Below, in pieces: positions 32,397 through 44,088 of a DNA stretch of 64,000 bases (within the stretch, counting starts at the first letter, position 1; every line of letters starts with the position of its first letter). Under the pieces are notes generated by a model. The model ran no database searches. It was not told where the DNA came from and was given only the letters and a program-made list of their open reading frames with translations. This stretch comes from Hemileia vastatrix. Lineage: Eukaryota > Basidiomycota > Pucciniomycetes > Pucciniales > Zaghouaniaceae. The translations under genes and the position numbers were made by a program. The DNA lies in contig JASXTE010000007.1 of NCBI GenBank assembly GCA_030280995.1, positions 18,080,001 to 18,144,000 on the forward strand, given 5' to 3'.

Positions 32397-34739
32397 TCAC
32401 TCCAAAAAACCAGAGGCAGCACCCACCTCCTTCCTTCTCCTGCAGCAGTTCATGCACTGGCACATTGAATATAAACCAGGCCTGGTCTCCCAACCATCCT
32501 CTCCAGGGGATGACAACCTCATGTGAAGTCTCCTTTCATCTTCACCAGTCAACTCCAAACTGATTCCCAAATCAAATTGGTAACCAATTCTTGCCTGAAA
32601 ATCCATCAAGAATAGCCCACCCAAAACTGCTTTTACATTACCTTTATCAATGTAAAAATGAACCTTCCCTGAGGCTCCGCCAACATCTAACTTCACAAAC
32701 TCTGAAGTTCCAACCAATTCAGTGACATGGCCACCGATCCCTCTCAAATTCCCACCAATACCAGTTTTGATGGGGAGGCCCAAATGAGTTGCCTCAAACA
32801 AAGAAATCAGGTTTATCTGAGAACCTGAATCCACCAATGCCCTTGCCTCCCTGCCATTCAGAGTGACATTGACATATCCCAGAGGAGCGGAAAAATGAGT
32901 TTCCAACCCCTCACCAAGCTTTTCCGCAGAATCACAAATGTATTCTACTTCACCAGAAGAAACTCTTCTCCTGGTCAACAACTTTTTCTGTCTATCAGCC
33001 AACCCTGGACTGATAGCATACAATTCCCCATAAGATAGGGAAACCTGACCCTGATTCATCCTTTCCAGGACAGAGTCCATAACATTAACTTGACCAGACA
33101 CTACTGGCCTCTCAAAGTGAGCTCTATGCTTCACCACCTTGGTCCTAGAAGATTCTTGAGGACCAGCACCACCAACAGGTTTACCATTAACAGGAACCAA
33201 ACCAGATCCCTCACCAGAACCTTTAACTCCAGCAGGCTTTGGAAATGAAGCCAAAGAGACATTCTCCTCAGAGTCAGAATCCACCTCCATTGGCATTGGC
33301 TCACCATTCATGTCCAATGCTCCAAAACTAGGGGGGCCCATGTCAGCCATACCCTTCTGCATCTTGTACAGCTCCTCTTTGCTGTACCTCTTCCTAGCTG
33401 CACTCAGCTTAGGATCCACCTTTGAAGTATTTGGCTTTGGTTGGGCCTGAGAACTGCTCTTAAGCCTTCCCACCTTTCCTGCTTCCACATCATAAACACC
33501 AGCCAAGCATTCACCACTTGACTGTCCACCGCAAGAATACAACTCCAAACCCTCAAAGGAAGTAGAAAAAGAGACCTTATTGACCTCCTTCCCCTTTCCC
33601 TTGCCATCCTCACTCTCCTTACCAGAAGACTTCTCTTGATCAGGAATCTCCTCAAACCTTGGCCTCCTTTGATTGAGACCTCCCCTCTCCTGACCAAATC
33701 AACAGGAGCCTTCCCCTCACTGGGCTTAACAAAAGAACCATCAGGGAACTTGAAAACCCTGCCATCAAATTCCACCTTTCCTTCAGACATATCTCTGTTC
33801 AATGCCCAACAATCATTGGACCTGTGCCCCCTCCTGCTGCAATAAGAGCAAACCCAAGGATCACTCCTACCAGCCCTCCTTTCAAAATCTCTAGGCTGAG
33901 AAGGTGGCTTATTGACCCTTTTAGCCTCCTGAACAAAAATATGCAGCTGCTTTGTAAGATCAGCTAACTGCTCCACCATTGGGTCCCTCTCACGCTTGGG
34001 AACCTGCACCAAATTCTTCTCCTCCTTCTTCTCCCTAACTTCCTCTTCAGCCAAAGCCTCACTTACTTTGCTGACATACTTGGCACACTCTTCCTGATAG
34101 GTGTCCACAGCCAATAACTTCAAATGGGCCTCAACAGCCTCCTTCACCTTATCCAAGGCAGGAAACTTCTGGTCCCCATTAGAAAGAGTCTTCATCAATT
34201 CCTTTCTTGACAACTCCTTCAACACATCCATCCTGACATCTATAGCCAGGGCAGACCAAAAAACATCCTTGGCAGAATTTTCATGTGCCAGCTCCTCCAC
34301 TTCCACCAAATATTCCACCACAGGATCAAACTGTAGCAGAAACTTCCTGTAACTATGTAAGTTACAAACACCACCATAAGATTGCCATTAACTGACAACC
34401 TTGTTCAGATCCACCATAGTGAACCTGACACCCCATCTATCCACCATCTCCCTACACAATAACTTCCAATCCCTCTTCTTGTAGCCAGACATGGCCACAA
34501 TCTCCTTCTCCACTGCCCTATCACCAATGAAGAAGATAATCTGCTTCACCATGTCCAGGTAAGAAGCATCATCCACACCAGAAGCAGTTTCATATTTCTC
34601 CAGAAACCACTTCACATCTTCCCCATTAAACTTGGTACCATCTCAAGTTTTAATCCTAACACATTCCCTAACCATCACAGAAGGAGGACCATCCCCCCCA
34701 CTGACAGTCACCACAGGAATAGCAGAACCAGAAGCCATT
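32397..34739 (-). pseudogene. gag-protease of element C
   Basis: It starts at the ATG at 34737-34739 (MASGSAIP). A TGA at about 34645 replaces the tryptophan seen in element B. Further stops lie near 34387, with a frameshift near 33690. Capsid helices, the knuckle CSYCSRRGHRSNDC (near 33810-33850), the protease site L-V-D-S-G-S (near 32825-32840) and GGLFLMDF are all present. The end GFLE is followed by TGA right after the TTTTTTG shift site (32403-32409). The protein is colinear with the gag of element B. Confidence 0.85.
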
Positions 34740-34804
34740 CTTCCAGTCCAAAACACCAAAAAGAGCCAACCAAAGAAAACAGAGATTCCAAAGAACTAGC
34801 AAGT

Positions 34805-34826
34805 TTCACCCCATGTTGGGCACCAG
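34805..34826 (-). promoter_or_regulatory. Primer-binding site of element C
   Basis: On the minus strand it reads CTGGTGCCCAACATGGGG, about three bases from the LTR end. It has the same core as the PBS of element B with two C-to-T or G-to-A differences. Confidence 0.65.
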
Positions 34827-34829
34827 AAA

Positions 34830-35923
34830 TGTAGACAATCCTATAGTACTAGCTATAGGACTTGACCAAGGGAGTTGGAGAAAAACCAGAGAGAAAATCC
34901 CCTGTCCCTTTAGAAAAATAGAGTGAGATTTACTTGCTAAAGTAAGTTGGTTCCTGTTTTGCTAAAGCCCCTTTTCAACACACTTGACTGCTTGATGAGC
35001 CAAGAAAGTAGTCCCCAGATAGACTACCAGACCAAAGAACTGAAATGTAGAACAAAGTCCACACCAGAGACAGCAAAGATACTTGATGTAGGCTGCAAAT
35101 CCACACCAGAGACAGCAATAATACTTGCTATAGCTTGCAAGACTATAACAGAGAAAACAGTTGCCAAAGTAAAGTTAAATGAAGAACTTACTTGCAACAA
35201 ACACAGCCAATTGTGGCCAGAAAACAGTGAAAACTGAGTGAGGAACAATGAGATCACCTCCAGATGGTTGTATGATGATTAAGGTTGCCCCAAACTGTCT
35301 TATTCACTATGTACACACAGACCACTAACTAAGAGCCCATGTGCACCCACCAATCTGGCGCCTGTACCCGCCAAATTGCATAAAAAACCCTCCTGAAGCA
35401 CTCCCCAACCTCCTAAAACAGAGACGGGCGGGCCGCCCGACGTCGGAGATGCCTCCTGAAGCAGCCCTGCCTCCCTGAAGCTAGAAAACCAATAAAAAAC
35501 AACTAATCTACTTAGAAAAATTAGCTACAACTACTAAAACCTTTAAAACACGGAATTTCACTATAACAACATTGAGACATGAAATATAGAGAAAAATTAG
35601 CTCTATCCAATGGTACTAAGCACTTAAACCTAAGACTTAAGGTTAGCCCATAAAACACAAAAAACAAAATTAAACAGCAATCTTTTATATATGAAAAATG
35701 AGGAAATGACCCCTTAAAACTCAGAATATGAAAAATGTCTACAAGACATAAAATATAGAGAAAAACCAGGGCTATCTAATGATAGTACCCACATACCCAC
35801 AGACCCGATATCCACGGAATAAAACCAGATAAATATCCAATTCCTTAACAGATGTCAATTAAGACATGCACAAACAGTGCCAAATCACACAACAAAGGCC
35901 CCTGCCGATGTTGGAAGACCACA
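34830..35923 (-). repeat. 5' LTR of element C
   Basis: It ends GTCTACA on the minus strand and starts TGTGGTCTTCC. It is the same length as 10181-11274. Differences include several CpG losses, for example GCGCTCC to GCACTCC. Confidence 0.9.
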
Positions 35924-36312
35924 ACGTGAATCTGGTAAGTGATAGCATACCTCTTAATAATTACATGAGCTTTTCTTATATTTTGTTTATCTTCCTTTTC
36001 ACTCTAGGTAAAGTAGAAGTTTCAAGAGATACTCTTAACTTTTAAAAGTAACAATACAAGCTCTCTTTACAGAGGGGTGATAGGGCACAAGACTTGGAGG
36101 AGAAGAAATTCAAGCTTTCTTTATGGAGGGATAGGAGAGTACAAGACTTGGTGAAGAAGAAATTTGATCTTTCTTTACAGAGGGATGAGATGGAACATGA
36201 CTTGGAGGAGAAGAAATTCAAGATAAATAAAGAGGAGAAGGCTCTCAAGTATGATTTCCTATTGAATCAGATAAAACTTAAGTATCAACTTAGTAAGGGT
36301 AGTAATAGATGA
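35924..36312 (+). pseudogene. Myb/SANT-like protein relic, 3' part with tandem coiled-coil repeats
   Basis: After a GT-AG intron (35935-36007) the frame, with two stops at its start, encodes three tandem units of about 18 residues around LSLQRGDRAQDLEEKKFK, then KINKEEKALKYDFLLNQI and a stop. The strong E/K/L pattern predicts a coiled coil, as in the C-termini of fungal Myb/SANT-like proteins. It directly continues the gene interrupted at 10180; the two halves are now 25.7 kb apart. Confidence 0.6.
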
Positions 36313-36429
36313 TAGGTTGTATATAAAATGTAATAATAAGTAAGAATGGAATTAAAAAAATAGTGAGATTGAGAGGCCTTATATAGGTAAAAGGAGAGAA
36401 ACTACGGAACCACAAGTCATCAGGCACAA

Positions 36430-37969
36430 TGTAGAAAGACTCTTACAGCCTCCTTGCTGTAAGCAGAATCTAAAGGAGTTGGGTAATCCCATGAAAACCC
36501 TGTCCCTCTAAGTAAAGATAAGATTCAATTAACTAAGCTTGAAGATCTGCTTGAAGAGTTGGATGAGTTGAAATTCAAAGATTTAGACTTTAAATGCATT
36601 GGAAACCTACAATAAAGACAAATCTAAGTGAAACTAATGGCTACACCAGCCAACAAAATACCTAGTACTAGATTACACTGATAGAAGTCACAGAAAATAC
36701 TTAGAACAAGCCGCAACACTTGCCCCAGAGACTGGAAAGTACAGTTAAGTACTCAAGAAACTACCCTTAAAATGACCTGTTCAAAGGTGCCTTATTAAAG
36801 AACTGCCCCAGGTTCATCCAGTTTTCCACCAAAATTAAAGAGTGTACTTCATTATATTTTTATTTTAGTAATTTTATAAGAAAAGAAATAAATTTGAGTC
36901 ACCCTGGTTGAGAGATATCCAATTGTACCCAATATGTTGATATTTTTTATTATAATCATTGTTATATGTTAAAATATCTTGAATTATTAAAAAGACCCTT
37001 ATTATCAAAACTAAAGAGACAAAAACATGTGGAAGACTAATATTCCCCCTTTCTCAATCTGATTCTCTTGCTCCTGACCTTTCCAACAATACCTTACATG
37101 TATAGGATCTACAATAAACTACTGATCTAATAAGCATAATAAATTTCTAACCAAATTTTGCCACAATAGCCAAATTTTTCCACAGTGACCAAACTTTGGT
37201 ACAGTGACCAAACTTTGGCACAGTGACCAAACTTTGGTCCAGTGACCAAACTTTGGTCCAGTGACCAAACTTTAACCCAGTGACCAGACTTTCCCATGGT
37301 GAAAAAATTTTGCCACTATGAGCTCTTTTTTCCATAATGAGCTAATTTTGCCATATTGAGCTAATTTTTCCAGATTGAGCTAAATTTGCCACAGTGAGAT
37401 AATTATTCCACCATGACCAAACTTTGCCACAATGAAAGAATTTTTCCAGTACACTTTGCTTTTGCACTGGAAAATCACCAGGGCAAACCAGAGCACTGGA
37501 GCTCAGTGGCCATTCCATCAGCACACCATATCCACCAATAATACTAAAAGTCACTAAATCAAGTAAAACACTAAGAAAACAGTAAAATATGATAGAAAAC
37601 CATCAAGACATAAAAGATAGAGAAAAATATGGGCTATCCAATGATAATAATCACCTTCCAAAATTCCAAATATCCAGCCTTATAATACAGAAAATTGCTA
37701 CTAATCTTCAAAAAAATAAACCCAAAAGAGCCCCAGAAAATACCCAAAAGATATAGAATCACCCCGAAAATCCAATATTACCATTTCCAATCCATAAAAC
37801 AATCAAATCACAAGAAAAATAACATCATATATCCATTCCAAAATGCCACAAATCAACCTAAAAATATCCATAATAACCAAATTAACACCTGGTAACACCA
37901 AAATTTCCTTTAAACCAATATTCAATCAAATTTTCACCTAAGTGGCATACCCAGATGCAGAATGCCACA
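36430..37969 (-). repeat. Divergent solo LTR with a B-like inner end and a C-like outer end
   Basis: On the plus strand it begins TGTAGAAAGACTCTTACAG and continues GCTGTAAGCAGAATC, as the LTR of element B does. Near 37600-37660 it matches the LTR of element C (AAGACATAAAAGATAGAG, then GGGCTATCCAATGAT), and it ends ATGCCACA. It may be a mosaic or an older family ancestral to both. CACAA occurs just before the left edge and overlapping the right end, but I cannot confirm a target duplication. Confidence 0.6.
37165..37460. repeat. Minisatellite inside the solo LTR
   Basis: Irregular tandem copies of a unit of about 17 bp, CAGTGACCAAACTTTGG, pass into CATTGAGCTAATTTTTCC-like variants. Confidence 0.8.
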
Positions 37970-38164
37970 ACGAGTACCTTATAGAGAAAATAACCATAGA
38001 AATAGAAATTTCAAACATTCAAGTAAGTTCTATGAAGAATATTCTCATATATAGTATTTATCTTTACATGTCAAATTTTATAAACTTTATTCAATATACT
38101 TAGTCTTCTGTATATGTCAAAGTAAAATATAAATATTTGATTTGATTTTTAGTATTTTTTATAG

Positions 38165-38384
38165 TTTAATCTACTTTTAAGCTTTCATGAGGACTCTGTC
38201 AAGGAATAAAATATGAGTGAACAAATTAATTATATCATTACTTAACTTTACTTATTAATTAGTTACAATAGTGTAAGTAAATGGTAAATTAAGCTTTAAC
38301 TAATACAATGAGAGGTAAAAGGTGTAGCTCTACTCTACTAAATAATTAATTATTTACTGGGTAAGTCTAGTATACTGGCTGACA
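38165..38384 (-). repeat. Fragment of a D-family LTR, reversed
   Basis: On the minus strand it starts TGTCAGCCAG, then has CTAGACTTACCCAGTAAA and ATAATTAATTATTTA as at 44547 and 52224. Only the first 200 or so bases are recognisable. Confidence 0.65.
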
Positions 38385-38399
38385 CATGTAATATTGTCT

Positions 38400-39084
38400 A
38401 TGCTGCTGAAAGAGAACAAAAAAAATTAAAAAAAGTTAAAAAAATTATTAAAAAAAAAAGCAAAACTCACCTTAATCAAAGACCAAAGTCACTACAACTA
38501 GCAGTGAGTTTGTGGTCTTTTGATTCTAAAAACTCACAGGAAGAAAAAATGGTGCACCAGACGTCTGGTTCAGTTTTTGCTTTCAGGGCACACTTATGGG
38601 TTTGATTCAGGGAGTAATTCTGGTTGAGCCCAGTACATGATCTTAGTCCTGACTTTTTCCATTTTCCATTCTTTTTTTTATCTGTCATTATAATCTCACT
38701 GGTTTCCCACTTCTTAACTCCATATGTTCCTCCTCCTCCACCTCATTGCTTATGAGTGTTTTCTTGTTATATTTGTTACTTGTTTCCTATGGATTTTATT
38801 TTGTGCCTCTTCTGGTAGTATATTTTTTATATTTTTTCTTAGTAAATGTGGGTTTTTAGTTTAACTTTCACTTTCTACATTCCCCCTCCACAAATCTCAT
38901 TATGTTAAGTAATGATGCATGCTCAAAAAATTATTCTCATTTCTAATTTTTTCCACTCCTTTCATGCCTTTTCCTTCCTCCACTCTGCCCTCCCCTCCCC
39001 TCCCTTCCTCACCCATCATTTCTTTAAGATAAAAATAATAATAATAATAATAAAAGTAAAAATCAATATAAAAATAAATAATAA
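38400..39084. other. AT-rich spacer with one outlying hairpin unit
   Basis: At about 38462-38530 lies a diverged copy of the paired-hairpin unit of the following array (CACCTTAATCAAAGACC then AGCAGTGAG and GGTC). A 12-bp palindrome CCAGACGTCTGG lies near 38557. I see no gene. Confidence 0.5.
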
Positions 39085-39770
39085 AACTCACCTTAAAAAA
39101 ATGACCAAAGTTTCTGCAACTAGCAGCGACTTTGGTTCTCTCCCAGCCAGGACGACCCTGGCTGGGAGAGAACTAAAAAATTTAAAAAAAATTATTGAAA
39201 AAAGCACACACCTTAAAATTAAAACCAAAGTCTCTGCAACTAGCAGCAACTTTGGTTATCCCCCAGCCAGGAAAAACCTGGCTGGGAGAAAACAAAAAAT
39301 ACCAAAAAAAAATTAATAAAATAGAAAAAAAAAAGAATAAAAAAAACACACCTTAAAAAAAGTACCAAAGTTTCTGCAGCTAGCAGAAACTTCAGTCCTT
39401 TTCCAGCCAGGTTCTTCCTGGCTGCAAGGGAACTTAAAATTAAAAAAAAAAATTAAAAAAAAAACCCACCTTAAAATTGCAACCAAAGTTTCTGCTACTA
39501 GCAGCAACTTTGCTTCTCTCCCAGCCAGGTTCTTCCTGGCTTGTTGGGAACTTATAAATTAAAAAAAAACTCACCTTATAATCACAAACAAAGTTTCTGC
39601 TATTAGCAGGGACTTTGGTTCTCTCCCAGCCTGGTTCTTACTGGCTGGGAGGGAACTTAAAATTTTAAAAAAAGATAAAAAATCTCACCTTAAAATCACC
39701 ACTAAATTTGCTGTTACTAGCAGAAAATTTGGCTCTCTCCCAGCCAGGTTCTTCCTGTGTGGAAGCTTTA
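39085..39770. repeat. Tandem array of six units, each with two hairpins
   Basis: Units of about 105-130 bp start with a CACCTTA word. Each has hairpin 1, with arms CCAAAGTTTCTGC and GCAGCAACTTTGG, and hairpin 2, with arms CTCCCAGCCAGG and CCTGGCTGGGAG around a 4-5 base loop. In the first unit hairpin 2 extends outward to GTTCTCTCCC and GGGAGAGAAC. Poly-A tracts join the units. On the minus strand each unit carries AAGGTGAGTTT, a perfect-looking splice donor, but no exon is evident. Confidence 0.8.
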
Positions 39771-39920
39771 GCCCCCTTCCCCCACCAACAATAATATATG
39801 TTGGGTATTTAAGTACAGTTTTTTAGTTGTAGCCCCCCCCACCAATAAAAATAATTTTTTGGAAGATGTTTGTTAGGGTTTTTGTTTTTGTTTTTATTTG
39901 ATTTAAAGCATATTTTGTAT

Positions 39921-40912
39921 TACAAGAAGAGGAAATGGTCTTCCAAAGAGCTCTTATTTCAGAAGGGAGGGGAAAGCCTGGAGCAATGAGGTGCGAACTT
40001 ATTTTGAAGAGGTTTGGTACCAAACTTATCAATTTGAGGAGGGTGTTACGTCCCATGGCCCTATCCCTACATTCTCTGACTTTTACAACACTGGGACCTA
40101 TTGCATATCTCATGTCTCACCAAAAACTTCTGAAATTGAACCTTCTAATCATGAAATTCATCCAGTGATTGTGAAGTCCTTTCAACTTGAAGAATTGAAG
40201 AGCTTGGAGATATTAAAAGATTCCAGGAAATGTGGTGAATACCTAAGAATGTTGAAGCATACAATAAAAACTAATTCTGCTCATAAAAAATGAGGTGGTG
40301 AGGATAATATGTATTCTGCTGGGGAAAGAGCTTCTACTAAACATATATTTGACATCAGTAAGTAAATTCTTTAATTTTAAACTTCATTATACTATTAAAT
40401 CTCCATTTCTTTATATAAATTTTAAAAATAGATGATGAACAAGTACAGGAGGCTTTAGTATTCATCTTTTCTTTTTACACGTTTTTATTTAAGCTTCATG
40501 CTTCAAAGTACTATCATAAATCTCTGAAAATTGTGACTGAACTAGATCTTCCTTGCTATGATGGTGTTAATTTTTTTGGAGGTAACTTAATTTGGACTTC
40601 TGGGGGCTTTTCCTATTTCCCACACAAAGATATGGATTTCAGTAATATTAACCTGGGTTTTTGGTGGCCAACAGCTTTAGATGGACTTTTGTATGAAGAT
40701 TCTTGGAAGGAAAGAAAACCTAGACAACATGGAGGCCACTTTATCTTTCCAGAACTCAAGTATATGGTGGAGTTTGAGAAGTGTGATGGTTTATAGGTGG
40801 TTATTTGGCCCACTATCAAACTATATCATCAAACCACTCCTGTAAAAGAGTGTGGTAATTTTATAAGGCTAGGTTATTCAATTCAAATCAGTAAAGGACT
40901 ATCAAAATAAAT
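39921..40912 (+). pseudogene. Probable Tet-like 2OG-Fe(II) dioxygenase relic
   Basis: Exon 1 encodes NEVRTYFEEVWYQTYQFEEG and on to KHIFDI; a 74-nt GT-AG intron (40358-40431) joins it in frame to NDEQVQEALVF. Exon 2 holds iron-ligand-like H-x-D in YFPHKDMDF, then GGHFIFPELKYMVEF, a distal His in LYHQTTP, and Arg in NFIRLGYSIQI, the HxD...H...R order of 2OG-Fe(II) dioxygenases. Two premature stops break it: TGA at 40291-40293, probably CGA-derived, and TAG near 40795. The 5' end is uncertain. Tet-like oxygenases of this kind are known in basidiomycetes, often next to transposons. Substrate and activity cannot be told from sequence. Confidence 0.55.
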
Positions 40913-41212
40913 TAAAACATTAAAAAATTTTATACCTGATGTTGTAATTTCTGATTATATAAAAATGAAAGAAAAATGAAAGTTAGAATACTTATATGAT
41001 AGCTTTGTTCAAAAATTATTGGATAATACTGGTTTCTCAGAAATTGATAATTATTATTATAATTATAAAAAGGCATGTATATCATTAGAAAAATACATTT
41101 AATTTTATGGGAACAGGAAACTTTAATACATATAGGTTGAGGGATACAAGAGGAGAGGAGGAAAAGGATATGAGGGGTGAAAGAAAAAAATAATGAAATA
41201 TAATAAAAAAAG

Positions 41213-43230
41213 TTAAAGGAGTTGTGCTAAGAAATGATGGAGCTTGATTGGAATAATGATAGAGCATATCCCAGTGGAAATTAAGTTTTGTGATTCCAGG
41301 GGGGGAGCTGGTGCAGGTTCATGATCTTCTTCTTTATATAAATTATACCACTCACCTTTTAAATAAGCTAGGATATTATGGAGTATAATGTGAATCATTA
41401 TCTGATTTGAAGTTTTGACTTCCTTTTTTTTTGAAATTGGATTCTGAGTTCCTGAAGACTAGAAAATCTTCCCTTTAAAATCCCAATAGCATTTTCAATT
41501 CATACTCTTGATTGTGCAAGATGATAATTAAAATATGTTTCTGGGTAATTTTCTAAAGTTGCACCTTTGAAAGCAGTTATAGTGCATTTTTCACTTGCAT
41601 ATTCTGAGTCTCAAAGGAAGTACTGAGATTTGTCAAATTATTGGTCAGGATTTTGAGAAATCTTCACTTTTTTGAACACAGAAAAGTCATGAAATGAGCT
41701 GGGGCAGCCACTATGAAAAGTAAAAAAATTTTTATTGATATCACACACAAGTTGAACAGTAATAGAGTATCTAGAAAGAAGATTAAAATTTAGTTCTTGA
41801 AGAGAAATTTGAGAACATTTTGAAGAAACCTTTTTTTGCAATCAAAATAATGGTTGCTATAATTTTTAGTTTTTGAGACTTAAGCTCAGTTGTCTCCTTT
41901 GGACAACTTCTCTCTCTATTATTATTGATATTAGAATCACACAATGTCACTTCACATCACTCATTCAATTAAATTTATATACTCATAAAAGACTAATACA
42001 TACTTCTGCTATCATGATATCTCAAACATTGTTAAAAACTGTTTTACTTTCTAAACCTATAATGATGATAAATTGAGAGTATACATTGATTGTGACACTC
42101 ATTCTTTTTGCCATCTTTTTTGCTCCCAATTGTTATCAGGTTAGGTCATCTCTGAAATTATTATATTTTTTATACTTCACACTCTCTTTAGATATTTAAT
42201 AACATTAAATATACTCATCTCTTTTTGCTCCAAATTATTACAAGCCTGAGATCTGTTGCACTGTTGTATTGTTAACTTCTTAAAAGCCGAGTAGATTGTT
42301 CCTCTCAGTTCATTTCCAGGTCAAGGTTTATCCCTGGATTCAAAGTTGAGTAGATTGTTCCTCACATTTCATTTTCAGGTGTAGATTCATCCCTGGATTC
42401 AAAGTTGAGTAGATTTTTCCTTGAATTTTCTTACTGGGTGGAGAGTCTTCCCTGGATTGCAAGCCAAGTAGAATGTTCCTTGCATTAACCATATAGTTGG
42501 GAAGACTATTCCCCATTTCATTTTCATCTCACAGGTCAAGTATACTCCCTGTCTTGTCAATTTATCTGGGTTGAGTGGTCTTCCCACCATCATCTTTATC
42601 TCAGGTCAAATCTTCCCCATTCTATTTTATCACTTTATTCAACTATCTAACATCAAATTCTAACAATAATGAGAAGGATTTTGGATCAAAGGTATAGTTT
42701 TACCATCAGAAAAAAATACACAGTCAGGGAAACCTTAAGCTTGCATTACTTGAGAGGATACAATTTGCTGTTGTGAAGTTAGCCAAGCAAGTGTTTGAGA
42801 CTTGAGAGAAAGGATGGCAATCATACAGCACTTGGTGTATTATATGACAGTACCATATCCTATTGTAAAGAGATTATCTAAAAGTCTTAAAGCAGCACTA
42901 TTTCCATTTGAACCAAAGCAACATAGTGTGAAAGTAAGTTACAAGGCAGGATTACACTTTTTTTATGGAAATTATTGTGGAAGATAGGATGATTGGAGAT
43001 GAGTTGAGAAAGTTTGAAAAAGAATCAGGAAAGGTTCAAAAAAATTTTTGGAAGTTTAAATGAGGAATTTCAAGAGTTGAGGAAAGATCATATCTGGGAT
43101 CATTATAAATATTTGGCCCCATTAGAATTATGTAACAATTTTTAGAAATATATGATATATAAGCTAAAGTGTCTTTCAAACCAGAGTCAGAATCAGAGTC
43201 CAAAGCTAAATTTGAAGTTATAGCATTCAT
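41213..43230 (-). pseudogene. Second Harbinger transposase relic, with an internal insertion
   Basis: The N-terminal part is read at 43036-43230 (MNAITSNLALDSDSDSG), followed by a heavily mutated core at 42666-42990 and RYSITVQLVCDINKNFFTF at 41638-41841, then the tail IHIILHNILAYLKGEW at 41213-41398. Each block parallels the transposase at 4661-5695. Many stops are present. A foreign stretch (41875-42665) separates core and tail. Confidence 0.7.
41875..42665. repeat. Insertion in the Harbinger relic with four irregular repeats of about 62 bp
   Basis: Between 42280 and 42540 the words GTTGAGTAGATTGTTCCTC, TTTCATTTTCAGG and CCCTGGATT recur at about 62-bp spacing. No coding frame is seen. The flanks continue the transposase, so this arrived later. 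Confidence 0.55.
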
Positions 43231-43469
43231 AGCTGAGTGAAGCTACTTTCTAGTAGAGAGGTGCTTCATTATTTTTGATAGAAGGTTTATGAAATGAGTA
43301 GGAAGTGGGAATTCATCACCAAATGAGCAGGTGGGGTGTGTAGATAGTAAAAAAATTTTTTGTGTTTGGCACCAAAATTAAGTAGCATAGAGTGAAGAGA
43401 GACATAAGAATGACATCTGCAAGTGTGTGTCATGTGACTTTCTTACAAATTAATCATGGATGTGATGAG

Positions 43470-43622
43470 TTTGGGATCAGGAACTAGGAATGGAAATTGG
43501 GGTATAAGAGGCGGGATAATGCATTATTGTGGATTCCTTATCCACTAGCTCTGGAGCCAGTGGATAAGAATCTTCTACAATTAATAATGTTGGATGCAAG
43601 AAAAAGAATTCCTGACCCCAAA
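43470..43622. mobile_element. MITE-like foldback element
   Basis: The terminal inverted repeats are TTTGGGATCAGGAA (43470-43483) and TTCCTGACCCCAAA (43609-43622), with one mismatch. A central perfect hairpin has arms CTTATCCACT (43537-43546) and AGTGGATAAG (43559-43568). It is too short to code. A target duplication is not clear. Confidence 0.5.
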
Positions 43623-43724
43623 TTGCAGATCCATGAAAATTGATACCCCCTAATATGAGATTTTTACATCTGGAGAACATCTGGAGATTATCTCATCTAA
43701 TTTTTGTAGCCTGGATAACCCTAT

Positions 43725-44088
43725 TAACTGAGCTCAAAATCATCATTATTAAGTAAAATATCAAAAATGAAAAAAATCATAAAAACTTTATAAAATAATT
43801 AATAATATAAGATTAAAAGTAAAAATTCCTCAAAAGTGTAAAAAGGTTCTTGAGACTTGTCAATTTCATTTCCCCAAATTTTAAAGCCTATAGCTGCGAT
43901 TATTGACTGTTAAATATAAATTTCATCTTGAAACATTTATTAGACCAATTTTCATCATAAAATTAAACATTTTCTTTATAATAAAATTATCTTAAGTTAA
44001 TATAGACCTTCGAATCTCCATAATAAACGACTCATAATAGTTTCAAAACATCTTTTAGTGCCATACTAAACTTAAGATTGCCAAAATG
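43725..44088 (-). repeat. LTR fragment of the element B family
   Basis: It aligns with the outer third of the B LTR: AAGGTTCTTGAG near 43851, and GTGCCATACTAAACTTAAG just before the end at about 44088, where B has GTGCCGTACTAAACTTTAG. It stops where a C-family LTR begins. Confidence 0.6.

Larger units (their letters stand above)
10181..35923 (-). mobile_element. Ty3-type LTR retrotransposon C, interrupted by element B
   Basis: The LTRs at 10181-11274 and 34830-35923 have exactly the same length (1,094 bp). The outer flanks read ACAT and ACGT, a target duplication with one CpG-type change. Without element B the internal region is about 11 kb: PBS, gag-protease, TTTTTTG shift site, pol, a long 3' region with hairpin repeats, two antisense genes and a polypurine tract. 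By eye I noticed roughly forty LTR differences, against about seven for element B, which agrees with C being the older host of B. Single stops and a few frameshifts make this copy non-functional. Confidence 0.9.

Noticed and set aside
39085..39770. A multi-exon minus-strand gene suggested by repeated GTGAGT donors
   Set aside because: No matching acceptors or open exons are evident; the donors are part of the repeat unit.
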